A DNA stretch of 64,000 bases, from NCBI GenBank assembly GCA_037013495.1, contig CM072811.1, positions 16,002,659 through 16,066,658 of the forward strand. Direction: 5' to 3'. Below, piece by piece: positions 1 to 12,519 of this stretch (its first letter is position 1; each line of letters starts with the position of its first letter). The position numbers and the translations under genes were made by a program. The stretch is from Hippophae tibetana (lineage: Eukaryota > Streptophyta > Magnoliopsida > Rosales > Elaeagnaceae). A model generated the notes under the pieces. It was given only the letters and a program-made list of their open reading frames with translations, did not search any database and was not told the DNA's origin.

Positions 1-439
1 ATTAGTGAGATTTTTTATTTCTATTTTTTTAATGAAAAATTTGTCCAATCCATAAATTGAATTTGAATGGACAATTCATGAATTGGCTCATTAATGATTA
101 TTGAATCTTTTTTGTTTTCATTTAATTCATATATTTGTTTTTCAATCCAAAAATGGGATTTAGTTTTATGAATTCTTTTCTTATTTCTTTTAGAAATATA
201 ATTTCTTTAATAACCCATTTTTTATTTCTTTTGAGATATTTAGAAAAAAATTGTTATTTCTTTTAAAAAACTTAGAACTAGAAAACCTTTTTTTCAATTT
301 TATAATTTTTTTAATTCTTTAAAAATATGTTCAAAAAATGAAAAAAAACATTCTGGGAGAACCAAAAGGAAGTTCAGTTTCCTTTCCCCAAACTGTTAAA
401 AAACAAAAATCATTTTTTAGTTTTTTTATTTTTTGTTGT
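1..439. other. AT-rich stretch, no gene seen
   Basis: The sequence is rich in A and T homopolymer runs. I found no open frame, splice-flanked exon or inverted repeat. It borders the truncated end of the gypsy fragment to its right. Confidence 0.6.
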
Positions 440-2990
440 ATCCTTAACAGAAAATCCTTGAGAGCAGCATTAAAGTAAGCCATTGTTCTATTTTCCTAAC
501 TGAGAATTTCTCCAAGTCCAATGCCACTAGCATCACATTCAACCACAAAACATTGTGATAAGTTAGGCAAACGTAGGATAGGCAGAGAGGTAAGAGCTCT
601 TTTGAGTTGCTGGAAAGCTTCTACAGTAGCTTTATTCCAGTGAAATCCATCCTTCCCCAGTAGCTAAGTTAGGGGTGCACCCATTCCTCCAAAATGTCGA
701 ATAAACTTTATGTAGTAATCTGCTAACCCTAAAAAACCTCTCAAGCCTTTTGCTAAGGATAGTGTGGGCCATTCAATGACAGCTCGAATCTTGGTTGGAT
801 CCATTGAGACCCCTTTGTTCTGAAATAAGGTGGCCTAAGTATTCCACTTGTGCTACCCTTAACTAACATTTAGATTCTTTAGCAAACAGGTTATGGTTAG
901 TTAACAATTGTAGGACAGAATGCAGATATGAGATATGATCCTTCCAAGAGATGGAGTTCACCAGTATGTCATCAAAGAAAAATAAGACAAACTTCCTGAG
1001 GAAGGGTCAGAATATGTCATTCATAAGACCTTGGAAAGTGGTTGGGGCATTAGTTAGTCCAAATGGCATCACCAAAAACTCATAGTGGCCTTCATGAGTT
1101 TTGAATGCTATTTTATGGGTGTCATCTTCATGAACCCTAATCTGTTGATAACCTTACCTAAGGTCCAGCTTGGAGTAAACCTTGGATCCATGAAGTTTAA
1201 CCAACATTTCATCAATGATAGGTATATGGTACCTATCTTTAATAGTCATGGTATTCAAAGCTCGGTAGTTGACACAAAACCTCTAAGTTCCATCAGCCTT
1301 CTTAACCAACAACACTAGTGAAGAAAAGGGACTATTGCTTGGCTTTATCAATTGGGACTTTAAGAGTTATTGTACCATCTTTTCTATCTCATTTTTTTGA
1401 TAATATGGGTAGTAGTGTGGTCTAACGTTCACTGGTCCCGAGCTATGTTGTAAGGGAATTCTATGATCCTACATCCATGTAGGAGGTAAGCAGGTGGATG
1501 GATCAAATATCTTAGGGAATTCACTCAATAGTTTCCTTATCTCAAGAAGGTAAGTCTGGGAAGGATCCATGTAACTGTTGGTGGGTTTTATTTGAAGGAA
1601 CAGTCATGTCCCCTATAGACTATTGCATTCTTTGTTAGTTAGCATATTGGTTCTTCCCAACCCTTGGAGAGTATGGGAGCCTCTGTCTGTATAGAAGCTT
1701 AGGGTGAGTTTCTTGTAATCCATTTGAATAGGTCCTAAGGTTTCCACACATTCTAACTTTTCTCGGTTTGCTACTATTACTTCCAGTTTCTTACTTCTTT
1801 CTATAGGCAGATTAAAGTGAGAATCTATGTCCTGATCTAGGAAGTTATGGGTACTACCTCTATCTATTAGTACTAATACACTTTTATTTTTCAGTTTTCC
1901 CATAATATGTATAGTTTGGGGGTGTTCAGTACCTGCTATAGCATGGATTGATATTTCTTTTAACATGTCATTGTAGTCTTCCCCTGGTGTGAGCTTTTCA
2001 CACTTAGCTACATCATCAAGGTTCCAATCCTCCATCATAAATAGTTATGGATGCATGCAGCGATGTCCAGCCATAATTTTTTCTTCAAATAGTAGCACAA
2101 CCTCTTCTCTTCTCTTTCATGTGCTTCTTGGCTAGTCAGCTTTCGGAAGCTTACTAGTTGAGCTACATTCACATGATGTGTAGGTGCTAGGCCTAGTAAT
2201 CCAGCTGTCGTGTTGGATGTTTGTTTAGTTTGAGCTATTTGAAACGGATAACGAGGGTTTGTTATAGATTTATTTTGTAAGATGTTCCTCTTTTCAATCA
2301 ATTTAGCTACTCCAATGGTGTCACCTAGTATTTTTGGCTATTTGATTTTTACATCAATCTGAATGTCATCCCTTAGCCCAACGATGAAACATCCAATGAA
2401 AAATTCCTCTGGTAACCCATCCACGCGATGAGATAGATTTTCAAAGGATTCTTCGTAAGTGGTAACACTCGCGGGGTGCTTAAGGCGCGATAATGCTTCT
2501 GAAGGATCCTCATAGTCAGTAGGTCCAAATCTCAATTGAGCGGCTTTAGTGAACTCCTCCCAGGTGAGTGGTCTATGGAATTTTGTTAGCTACCGATGCC
2601 ATTGCAACGCAATGCCTTCCAAATGGAAGGAGACCAGCTGCACACGTTGGTCTTGAGTAATGTTTGTAAACTCATAACACTACTCAGCCTTATAAATCCA
2701 CCCAATAGGATCTTCTCTGGTACATCTTGAAAATGATAATTTCAGATTGGGTAGTGGGTTCTCGTTCATAAACTGAGATATGTTGGGGTGTGAATGTATA
2801 GTTTCATCCCTGGCAAAAGGATTATCTTCTGGCAGGTGTCGAGTGGCGCGTAGCCCTTGCACCTTAGTAAGCAACGTCTGCATGGTATTTCCGAATTGAT
2901 TGAATTCAATTTCGTGGCGTGTTAGAGTCTCCAAAACATCATTACGAAACTCAACATTCAACTTACGCCGACTATCTTATGTTAAATATT
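440..2990 (-). mobile_element. Ty3/gypsy retrotransposon fragment (gag, protease, RT)
   Basis: This is a broken gypsy copy read on the minus strand. The gag part is at about 2300-2961 and contains the family-typical NPLPNLKLSFSRCTREDPIG and RFGPTDYEDPSEALSRLKH stretches. The protease part, at about 1613-2038, has a retropepsin-like LVLIDRGSTHNFLD segment. Reverse transcriptase and the start of RNase H, read at about 480-1600, end in an ECDASGIGLGEILS-like stretch. Gag type suggests a chromovirus, which is an inference. No LTR, integrase or 5' end is visible, so this is an internal fragment with multiple breaks, probably old. Confidence 0.85.
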
Positions 2991-5640
2991 TTAACATAAG
3001 ATACTGTAAATAGATAAATTTAACCATTTGATTTTTATATAACATACTTATCATATTATTTCATTTTCATCTTCTCTTAAAAAACATATATCTTTTTATA
3101 TTATATAAAAAAAATATGTACCACGTTTTTAAACATACCAAAAATATGTGTTTATTGTGTGATATAATAAACATACTTCCACCGCATAGAAAGAATTTTA
3201 TGAAAAGAATTATACTATGCAATTGAATCTAAATTAATAGTAATTGATTTAGAAAAAGAAAATACAAAAAGATAACTTGATAAGAAACAACATTTTTGTT
3301 GTTTGACGGCATTTTATTTAAGATAATCCATAATATTCATGATGTATTAGCAAAACAATTGATATTTTTTTAACAATTTATCAAAACAACTTTATATCAA
3401 CAATATCTTAACGTTCTTAACAATTACTTCACATTTTTGCCAAACGATACGAAAATCATGTATTGATATCAAGGGGTATTGTCGACCATTTTTAAAACAT
3501 TAACATACATGAGACGCCACAAGCTTATCTTTGATCTACCCGTAACTACAATCTAAATTTAATGAGCATAAATATTTCAGAAAAGCAATCAGGACCAAAT
3601 CCAAGTAAAACACCCTGTACTTTGGATAGCCATATATAATTGTAGGGTACAGTCCGTATTAAGTTAAACTTTGATAAAAGGACACTTTGCACTCACAAAA
3701 TATTTCTATTTATTACCTACATTTTATAAGCATTTTAAATTTTTAATCTTGTTAACTTACATAGTTGAATCAATCCTTTTAATCTTCCAAACTCATCCTT
3801 TTTTTCAATTTATATGAATGATTATCTACTGAAATTTAAAAAATTAAAAAAGTTCATTTTGATTGAACATTAAGCTTTAAAAATTAAAAAAATTGAATAT
3901 TTATTGCACGTGACCAAAACTACAAAGAATATGAGTGTCATGTTTGTTCTTCGTTATTTTATCATATGATTTAACATCTTCTATTAAACCTTATTATAAA
4001 TCAATTTGAAAATTTAACATTCTCGTGCACACTTTTATTTAAACTAGTTATGTACGCAACACACGTGTTGTGTATGTACTTATTATACTTTTGAGTAACA
4101 CACTATATTTTAAAGTGTTTACATTTACATAATTATACTAACATACTGATTACAAAAACAAAATATTTTCTTGAGTGCTAAATGTAGCATTTAAAATTAC
4201 AAATAAAAAGGAATTACTAAAGCTAAAATAATTTATAAATCATAAACTTATAAATAAGAAAAAATTAAAAATTCAGAAGGGTAATGTATGTTATATTATT
4301 AGCAAGCATTTTTGTTTAATTTATTTTTAAGTGTGATTAAAATATTTATATATAGCATAGAAAAATGTTTGTAGTAAATGAAAACATTTTAAAAATAATG
4401 ATACCAAAGTGCAAGTAGATTAGGGTTGTCGCTTGCTCTCCAAAAATAGCAGTATCTCTCATTTTTTTTCTACTTTTTTTCTTCATTGATTTTTGTTTTT
4501 GATTTATGATAAACAAGGAAATACCTCTCATCTAATAGAAGCTTGTTCTCTCCATGTGAGTTTATTTTCATTGTTTTTTATTAAATTTAATAAAATCACC
4601 ATATTTTTACCTAAATTTTAATTTAGGTTGATTTATTTATCACATAAATTTATTTTTGATTATTTTTTGATATATTTTTCAATCTATACTTAGATTTATT
4701 AGTTTTTATATATAAGAGTTATTAATACCTTAAAGTCTACAAATATAAACTCAAGTAAATTGATTAAAGATGAAATCAAAGTTAGAAACAATCCAATCAT
4801 AGGTATACGAACCATTTGAACCGACCTTAAAAGCTTTAATATCCTTTTCAGATGAGTGTCAAACTTCTAAGTATAACCCTATTTAAGCCAATTAGTCTTT
4901 CTACATGTGTACGTTGGAAGATAGCAATGTATTAGGCTAATTGTTCACTGATGTGGCTAAGATAATAATATATATATCTCACTACCCAAAAATGGAGGTT
5001 GGTAGTGGAATGTGAATATGATTGTAGACTTTACCAAGCAAGAAAATGAAACGATAAATACTAATACTCATTTTTTATATCATGTTATGTGTCATAAATG
5101 TTTTAAAAATTGGAAAAATTATTCAATTTTCTATATAATATTAACACGTGATAAAAACTTAGTGTGGTTCTAAAAATATGTTTAAATTTATGTATAGTTA
5201 CCGCTCCTGTAAAATGAGAAGTAAAAAGGGAATCAAAGAGACAACTATGTAACAACTGTAATTTCTTGATTCTCAGTGCAAATTGACCATGAAGTGCTTA
5301 CTTAAATTATTAGCTCTTAACCAAATTAGAACTTCGTTTCAAGGCATACCATATAACTATCATTGTGAAAAAATTATGATAAAAAACGCAAAAAACAAAA
5401 AAGTTTGAAGCACATAATTATTTCAAAGAATATACAAAGGCAGTGATGGAATGGGTCTCTCTATCCAATTTCTACATAAGAAATGATCATAAGATTACAA
5501 TCTCATTCCCTCCAAGCCACTAGGCATTACTTTGAATGTAAAAGCCAGACATTATAATTAGGCAAGCCGTTTGATTAGATTTCAGGTTTAGATAAACAAT
5601 GACCACCAAAGGGTCGTAAAACCACCCCCACACCTTTGAC
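2991..5640. other. AT-rich intergenic spacer
   Basis: About 2.6 kb lies between the gypsy fragment and the 3' end of the BEH4-like gene. It is AT-rich, with only short chance open frames. I recognised no gene, RNA or complete element. Confidence 0.5.
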
Positions 5641-5799
5641 TATATATATATAATTTGAGAATAACAATAACTAAATAAAAATTACAAACAGAAGATACAA
5701 AAACAAAAGTGACCCCCCACTAATTGTACTTAAATTGATACCTTGTTCTTATGGAGACAGGGCAGCAAAGGTTCAAAGTTTCCACTAATATGATATGTT

Positions 5800-5803
5800 T
5801 TAC
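5800..5803 (-). CDS. BEH4: BEH4-like exon 3: last base of Arg codon plus TAA stop
   Basis: A 79-base intron (5804-5882) has a GTATGT donor, a pyrimidine-rich 3' part and a GTGTGGCAG acceptor. Joining AG to the following G TAA gives AGG TAA, so the protein ends in SKTR, which is how Arabidopsis relatives end. The exon continues as 3' UTR toward about 5650. The gene model is inferred from sequence, not from a transcript. Confidence 0.75.
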
Positions 5804-8800
5804 CTGCCACACATAAAAGGACTAAAGTGAGAAACAGAACATTGCATATGATCTATGTCATCAGATGTCAAGGCCAACATACCTGGTTTTTGAGTTCCCA
5901 AGAGTGAGTTCTAGATCATCTGATCCACACTCTTCATGAATTCTCTCTCCTTCCCATGGCTTAACGATTCCATTCGTTTGGCTTCCAAAAGCAAACTCGT
6001 GATCAGCAATTGCTTCAGCCATTGGAATGTCTGCAGTGTGATCAGAGCCAGCTGCAAGGGCAGGAGAGCATGTTCCACTTTGCCCAGGAGTCCACATGCG
6101 AGATCCACCACTGGCTAAACCCTCTTCCTTAAAGCCAAAGGGGTTGGGGGATACAAGGCTGAATGTAGGAGAAGTTGGCCCTCCCTGGGGTAATCTGATC
6201 CCAGAAAACCATTCTGGATCAGGAAGAATTTGCCGACCAGGGCTCGGTGGAGTAGATGATGGAAGAAACAAGTAGTGCTGCCCAACTAATCCTTGGTGGC
6301 TAGATTGGTTGTCCCAGTCTGTTCTTATTCTGGGCGTCCTAGCAGTAGGAGAGCTCAATGGAGGGGTGACTGGAGCACTGACAGAGCCATTGGGTATGTA
6401 GTGATGGGAGAGTTTGGAAGAGGAAGCTGAAGAGGACCCAGATGAGAGATTTTTAAGCCACGGGATGAGGGAATTACCATCACCATTTGGATTTGCAACA
6501 TAGGAAGATGACACTGGACTTGGAAAAGAAGATGAACAAGGGCTAGGGTTATAGGAAGCACAGGGACTTGCGTGATAAGATGAGCATGGGCTTGCTGCTG
6601 CAGACCGACCAATTACATCCATGTGATCTGTAGGCTTACATCCCTGCATGTATAAAAATATGATTTATGGGAAAGTTAATATTAAATATAGACCCAGAAT
6701 GATTATTATGTATAACCCACAGACTTGAAAAACATTCTTACAAATTTAATTTAGCTGAATCAAGGTCTTATTTAATCTTGCTTGTATGTACAAGTCTAGA
6801 AAACTTTTGTGATTGGATATTCCAGAATAATTTCTCAGTTCTCTCGAGTACGTAGAGAAAATGACATACCTGATATTGATAGAGGAAAATTTACAATGCC
6901 AAGCAATCTATGATAGACAAAAGGCTACAGTAAACATGTTGTGCCCAGTGATTCAAAATGAATTTTTTAAGCTGATGAAACAATCAATGCAGGGAGAAGG
7001 GGGGACCATTTTTATTAAAACCACAATGAACTTGAAATCTCTTTTAGCAAAGAAAACTCCCAGTTTCTGGGTCCGAACTCAAATAATGGTTGAAACAGAG
7101 GTAAATTCAACATCCAAATACCATCAGAGGGGAAAAAATTGTAAATTGGCCTTGATTAGATCTCCAAAAAGATAGAGCAGAAATTTTATTGTAACATGCA
7201 CTAATGCAGTTACGTTTATACGAAAATCTTAGTAACAAAAAAAAAGTAGAGGTCTAAAGTGGGATTTGATGTTCCATTCACATGCAATATAACCTATTAA
7301 TTTTAAGAATCCATCACATTTTGTCTAACTTATTTTTATGAGTTGAGATAGTAATAGGATGGTACAAGTTGAGATATCACATTTTTCACAAATAGGCCTA
7401 AATGTAATAAATAAAAATATAAAAATAATAGTAAAATAAAACATGATTATTTATAATATGAAATTTTAATATAAAGAAAAATGATGGGACATCATGTTTA
7501 AAGTGATGCACATCATAATTACAATTTATATGAGAAGGAATAAGATGAGATTTAAATACGATGGAAAAACTTTAAACCATAAACCCATTAATAACATTAA
7601 ATAGGGTATAAGATAGGATGGGACAACTCACTTTATATATATATTTTGAATTAGAAGGTATTTACTTATATGAGTAAATGAATGGGATGAAAAGGAAAGA
7701 CTCCCATTGCGATGTTTACTTTACAAAATAGGCTTTTTGGCCTTTGAAGTGGGAAAAGGAATTACTCTCAAATCTTTCTTCCATTGCATATTTTCTCAAA
7801 TTTGATTACCTACTCACCTGGGATGTTTTCCAATCTTTTTTTATTATTCATTTTAAATATTCTCATAGCAATCTTACTCTTTTAAGTAAAATTCTATATG
7901 ACCAAAAAATAAATAAAAGCATCTAGAACTATTAAAGCCAAAAACATTAAGGAAAAACCCATATAAATACATATAACTCGTTTTGGGTTATTTTTTAATT
8001 CTCATTTCTTAAATTATATCTTTTATTTATTTCAATAATAACTTAGATATTTAAATTTTCATTTAAAAAATATTGACATTTTATATAAAATAGGGTAAAC
8101 TAACAAATATATTATCAAACCATCACGAAAGTTACAAACATATCATCTAACTTTATCGAGCGACAAAAATAACATTCAAGTATTATTAGTGGTCCAAATC
8201 TATCACCAAACTCATTATTGGTACAAATCTACCACCAAATTTCTTATTAGTGGTACAAATTTAATACCAAACTTCTTATTAGTTGTACAATTCTACCACC
8301 GAAAATATAATAATGTAACCTCTGAAAAATAACATAGTAGTACATTTGTACCACTAACTATAGTTGAGTGTTATTTTTGTCACTCGATATAGTTAGATGG
8401 TATGTTTGAAACTTTCACGATAGTTCGATAATATATTTATTAATTTACCCTATAAAATATGTATTTTGATTTAAATTATGAAATTTTTTTAATTACTAAG
8501 TTTAATATAAATCTCATATATTAATAATAATTATAAGAAAAATAATAGTTCAGTTTTTGGGGAATTTTATTACAAAAAAATTCAAAGGTGATCCATTTAC
8601 TGCTAATTCTGACTCCTGTACAGTGTCACTAATAGTGGTGAACGGGAATCCACCTACTTATTTGATTCCCTCTTACTCTAAATAATGAATTAGTAAACAA
8701 CCTAAGATTAAAAATTAGTTAAACTACCAAATATACCATCGAATTATCGTAAAAGTTATAAATATACCATTAATTTTATCAAGTGACAAAAATATCACTC

Positions 8801-10746
8801 AATTATAATTAGTGGCACAAATATACCACTATATTATTTTTCAATAATTACTTTATATTTTCAATAGTAGATTTGTACAACTAATAAGTAATTTGGTAGT
8901 AATTTTATACTAATAATAAAAAGTTTGGTGGTGGATTTATACCAATAATAAGAATTTCGTTAATAGACTTATCATAAGAGTGGTAGATTTGTATACTAAT
9001 AATACTTGAGTATTATTTTTATCACTCAATAAAGTTAGATGATATGTTTATAACTTTCATGATAATTCGGTGTTATATTTGTTAGTTTACTTGCAATATA
9101 TGAATGTGTGAAGAAAAAATAAAGTATTTAATCTACCCACACTTCTTAGCAAGTAAACAAGAGACATTTTTCCTTTTCATATAATAACAGTAGTATTAAC
9201 TAGGATTTTTTCTTAACAAAATGTTGCTCGGGAAAGTAAATACTGACTTTCTCATGTAACTAGTAGTGAGTTTCTATCTGGCCAAATAACCCTGAAGTCT
9301 ATAAGATAATTTGTTGATCTAATGGCTATTTATGCAAAACCAATAATCCATATCCTTACCAACCTGAAGTTAACCTTAATAGAATCAATAATATAACCAG
9401 AAAAGGCCAAGCTTTGCTGCCTAAACAAAGTATAACCTCGCATCAGAGGTTATGAAGTTTATATAAGTGGAGCGCATAGGTTATGTAGTTTATATAAATG
9501 GAGTGTACAGTTCTTATGGCTTTTTAGTAGATTAAATAAGTCTTTGATTTCATAAAATTAATATTAAGGTCTTATTTTGGCTATTAAATAAAAATTGGAT
9601 CAGATTCTGTGGTGTGAAGGTTACCAAATTTATGAAGTTATTTCTAGAATAACAATTTTATTAAGGTTATTAAAGTGACGGTAAATGCTAAAAATAACTT
9701 ATAAATTTGATTTAATTTCTAATCAACCATAAAAATAATCCTTTAATAAACAAAGGAATGTATACAACTTAAGCGCCGCATTTGTACAAAATATAGAACC
9801 CCTGGCCTATTCACCCTTATATATAAAAGACAAGCAGAAGAATTAAATATTATTTTTTACTAATTAAAAAAAAGGCAATATGTGACAGAACTCTGAGATA
9901 GCCTTCTAAAAATCTCCTAGACCCAGGCGGACAACAAAACCTCCTTAACAATTGGTTTTTTTTTAAAGTTGAGGACATCTTTGTATAGAGATCTGCGCCA
10001 GTTTAGGCTCTCAGACTGAGAGTCTAAACAGTCACAGGTAGCCAAAGGAACTGTTCATAGAGAATCTGATGCTTCACGCGTTAAAGCAATTACGACACTC
10101 ATGAAAAAAGATATGCTTTATACTCTATTCTTAACTATCTCAATTCCCAGGATGACCGAAGTTTGACAGCTACCTTGCGCCGCTCGCTCACATGGGGACA
10201 TCCGTTCATGTTATCAGAATTCAAAAGATATCTCCTCTATCCAACATCTCACTACTAAAAAAACCCAACATGGTTCGCTAAACGCGTACATCCTAGCAGT
10301 TCCAACTAACATGCGCCGCCCAAAACAAGCGCATTTTAGACATAAGAGATCATTATTGAATCTGGTAAAGAAAAAAAGGAAATCTAGCTTTGATATTCCG
10401 TTTCACAGGAGGCAATTTCATTGAAGTTCTTTGGCAATTAGCAAATGCTGGTAACGATCATAACAAAAAAAAAGTGTTTACATAGGAAATGGAAAATTCA
10501 AAGACTAACCAAGCTAAGCTTGAGATTTACCTTTCGATAAGTAGTACCATCTGATTCAACGGTCCAGCCAGCCTCATTGCAAAGGGCTTTGAGGACTTCA
10601 TTGTTGTCGCAGTGCTTGGGCAACTTGTAGTTTCCGTACATTCTCAACCCAGAAAATATCTTAGCAGCTATAGCTCTTCGCCTCCTTTCCCTCCTCTTGT
10701 TGTTCTCCCTCTCCTTCCAAGTCGGCATCCGATTCCCCAACGTCAT
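5800..10746 (-). CDS. BEH4: BES1/BZR1 homologue transcription factor (BEH4-like), three coding exons
   Basis: The family consists of brassinosteroid-responsive transcription factors that bind E-box and BRRE promoter sites in the nucleus and are controlled by GSK3-type kinases such as BIN2. The coding exons are 10746-10531, 6643-5883 and 5803-5800, giving 326 aa (Arabidopsis members are about 325-336 aa). Residues 1-72 carry the basic helix-loop-helix-like DNA-binding region ([20 protein letters not shown], then [20 protein letters not shown]). From about residue 90 there is a Ser/Pro-rich zone with SPCSSY and SPCASY repeats, the kinase-target type. [17 protein letters not shown] lies at 161-177, the PEST/14-3-3 area in the family. 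MWTPGQSG is near 255, and an EAR-type repression motif LELTLGN is at 316-322. The ATG is the family start. Both introns are GT-AG. I assign BEH4 rather than BEH3 from the STPPSP, EWFSGI and NPFGFKEE stretches, and this is less certain than the family. Confidence 0.93.
5883..6643 (-). CDS. BEH4: BEH4-like exon 2 (Ser/Pro-rich regulatory and EAR region)
   Basis: The exon begins after a TGCAG acceptor (AG at 6645-6644) with GCKP, continuing RK from exon 1 in frame. It ends at ACC AG followed by a strong GTATGT donor (GT at 5882-5881). It has 253 codons plus two bases. Reading through the donor would add a 6-residue tail (YVGLDI) and a stop near 5861, giving 332 aa. No family member I recall has that tail. 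Confidence 0.92.
8093..8450. mobile_element. MULE-type MITE with 9-bp target duplication
   Basis: The 358-base element begins GGGTAAACTAACAAATATAT and ends with its imperfect complement, ATATATTTATTAATTTACCC. The inverted repeats extend about 70 bases inward. It is flanked on both sides by TATAAAATA (8084-8092 and 8451-8459), a 9-bp duplication typical of Mutator-like elements. The interior contains several degenerate copies of a TTATTAGTGGTACAAATCTA-like unit of about 33 bases. There is no coding capacity. Confidence 0.85.
8716..9092. mobile_element. Second, more decayed copy of the same MITE family
   Basis: The ends (AGTTAAACTACCAAATATAC on the left, GTTATATTTGTTAGTTTACT on the right) match those of the neighbouring MITE. 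The interior (AGTTTGGTGGTGGATTTATA) is the reverse complement of the first copy's interior. The two copies therefore lie in opposite orientation about 265 bases apart. I could not see a clean target duplication. Confidence 0.75.
9448..9509 (+). repeat. 31-bp tandem duplication
   Basis: Two imperfect copies of GGTTATGAAGTTTATATAAG and following bases start at 9448 and 9479. The repeat is inside the BEH4-like intron 1. Confidence 0.85.
10531..10746 (-). CDS. BEH4: BEH4-like exon 1 (DNA-binding domain)
   Basis: The exon has 216 bases, exactly 72 codons, from ATG to the Lys of TTYRK. It ends at a GTAAAT donor (GT at 10530-10529 on the minus strand). The family's first intron lies at this same place, just before GC(K/S). 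Confidence 0.95.
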
Positions 10747-11340
10747 CTTAAAACTTCAATATCCTCACTCTTCTTTACAAAATCAAAAATACTCTAATAC
10801 TGAAACCCTCTAATCGCTACTCACCAACTCACTTCACAAACCAGATCGAAATAAGCATGGTTGACCGAAAATACGAGCTCAAACGAAAGAAAATCCAGCC
10901 CAAAACGGTGCCGTTATTTCAACCTGAAGCCAAACACAGGTCGAATAGAGAATTCAACTAGTCGCTTGAGGCTAAGAGGACAAGTATTCTGAAAGAAGTA
11001 GGGGAAAACTGAGATGAAATTTGCTTAATAGGTGCGCATTTTGATCAGATCTAAAAGAAAAAAAAAAGTGTTTACTTTAAAATGATTACGTGGATTTTGA
11101 AAGATTAAATTAGAGATTTAATTATTATGGATAAATAAATAATTTTTTAAATTATGTATAATTAAAAATCATAAACAATGTATATAAATAATATAAATAA
11201 AAAATAAATAACAATTTAACACACTTTATCTTAATTAAAAATAACCTATGTTACAAAAATAACTTAAAATAAAAACTATATCACATAACTATCCACTATA
11301 AAAATCAATATTTAATTACAAGATTAATTCTTATACTATT
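10747..11340 (-). promoter_or_regulatory. 5' UTR and proximal upstream region of the BEH4-like gene
   Basis: Read on the minus strand, this is the sequence just upstream of the ATG at 10746. The first 250 bases are less AT-rich than the rest, as expected for a transcribed leader, and beyond about 11040 it becomes AT-rich. I could not identify a TATA box with confidence. Confidence 0.4.
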
Positions 11341-12519
11341 TTCCAAAATAAAATCTCAAAAGTAATCTATTTACAAATCGTTATTTCTTTCACCGCCTCC
11401 ACAAGATAGGTGTGAGGATTTGAGCGAACGTTCTAATAACTTGAGTCACACGAGCAATTGAACTCGTTCAATAAGTATCTAAAAAATTAGCACAAATAGC
11501 ACAACTGTAAAGTGTGTCTTATAATATATTCAATAATGAAAAATCCTAACTAAAAAGATTTAAGAATAAATCAGTTAATTTAAATTATCTAGTAAATCCT
11601 AGAACAAAAATTGAAACACAAATTCAATAAAAATGGTTTTTTAAAGTTAAATAATTAAATTAAATATGTATGATCAGATACAAAATTATTTGATCCAAAC
11701 ATTCAAGAATCTAATCAAGAAGAAGTTATATGAACATCAAATTATAACATCATAAAATGAATATGCTTATTAACTAATCAAATATAACTACACGATGTTT
11801 GATAAATCAATTTAAGAAAGAACATAACAAAATATGATTCCATTTTTATAAAACGATTTGAGAAAAAAAAGCACAAGATGAATAAAATAAATGTGGTTAA
11901 ATAAAATATGAAAAATTAGGTTTTTTATATAGGAAAGATGAAACCGTAATGATAGGTTAAAGAGTTATTAACATTATGTCTATTAAATAATTCAAAGAAC
12001 AATAATTAATAGGGACATTATGATAAAATAACATTTTAACTCGAGTAAATAATTAGATTTTAAGGTAAAATCCTACATGCTCGATCGATCGAACCATTAA
12101 GGTCAATTGATTAAAACCATTTTTAATCGATCTAGCAACGATTAATATAAACCCAAGACCATATAGATCGAATAAGATTGCTTCTCAAATGAACCAGTTC
12201 TTCCATCGATCGAACCCAAACTTCATTCAATCTATACCAAATTAAAAATCAACCTAAGAGGACATAGATCGTACAAGATGGATCCTCGATCGATCTAACC
12301 CTTCGATTGATCGAACTACCACTTCGATCGATCGATCGACCAGTATATATACCAAAGTTCCTAAGTGAATAATATGTATTATAACGTGTGTAAGAACATG
12401 TATATACCTGAAACATATTGACTTAAAGCTCGAAAGTTTTTTTACTTAAATAACAGACAAAAAAACATGCCTAGAAACTAGTTTCTATTTAAATATTTTA
12501 TTCATAAATATCGTCAACA
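11340..12519 (-). mobile_element. LTR of a SIRE-like Ty1/copia element
   Basis: Read on the minus strand, a block ATATGCCAAAGGGAGAGAT at about 12534-12552 resembles the purine-rich 3' end of SIRE-type copia elements. It is followed by an LTR beginning TGTTGACGATATTTATG (right edge 12519). The LTR is rich in GATCGATCGA-type motifs at 12078-12345. Its left edge, near 11340, is uncertain. It is a decayed fossil. Confidence 0.6.

Larger units (their letters stand above)
6644..10530 (-). other. Intron 1 of the BEH4-like gene, 3.9 kb
   Basis: This intron is AT-rich and contains two inverted-repeat elements and one short tandem duplication, listed separately. A 104-codon chance frame at 6861-7175 resembles nothing I know and has no conserved motif. 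Confidence 0.8.

Noticed and set aside
6861-7175. 104-codon open frame in the BEH4-like intron 1
   Set aside because: No recognisable motif, no splice context, and it lies in AT-rich intron opposite to the gene's strand. A frame this long can arise by chance.
10612-10797. Plus-strand frame over the BEH4-like exon 1
   Set aside because: It is the complement of the conserved DNA-binding exon and its leader.
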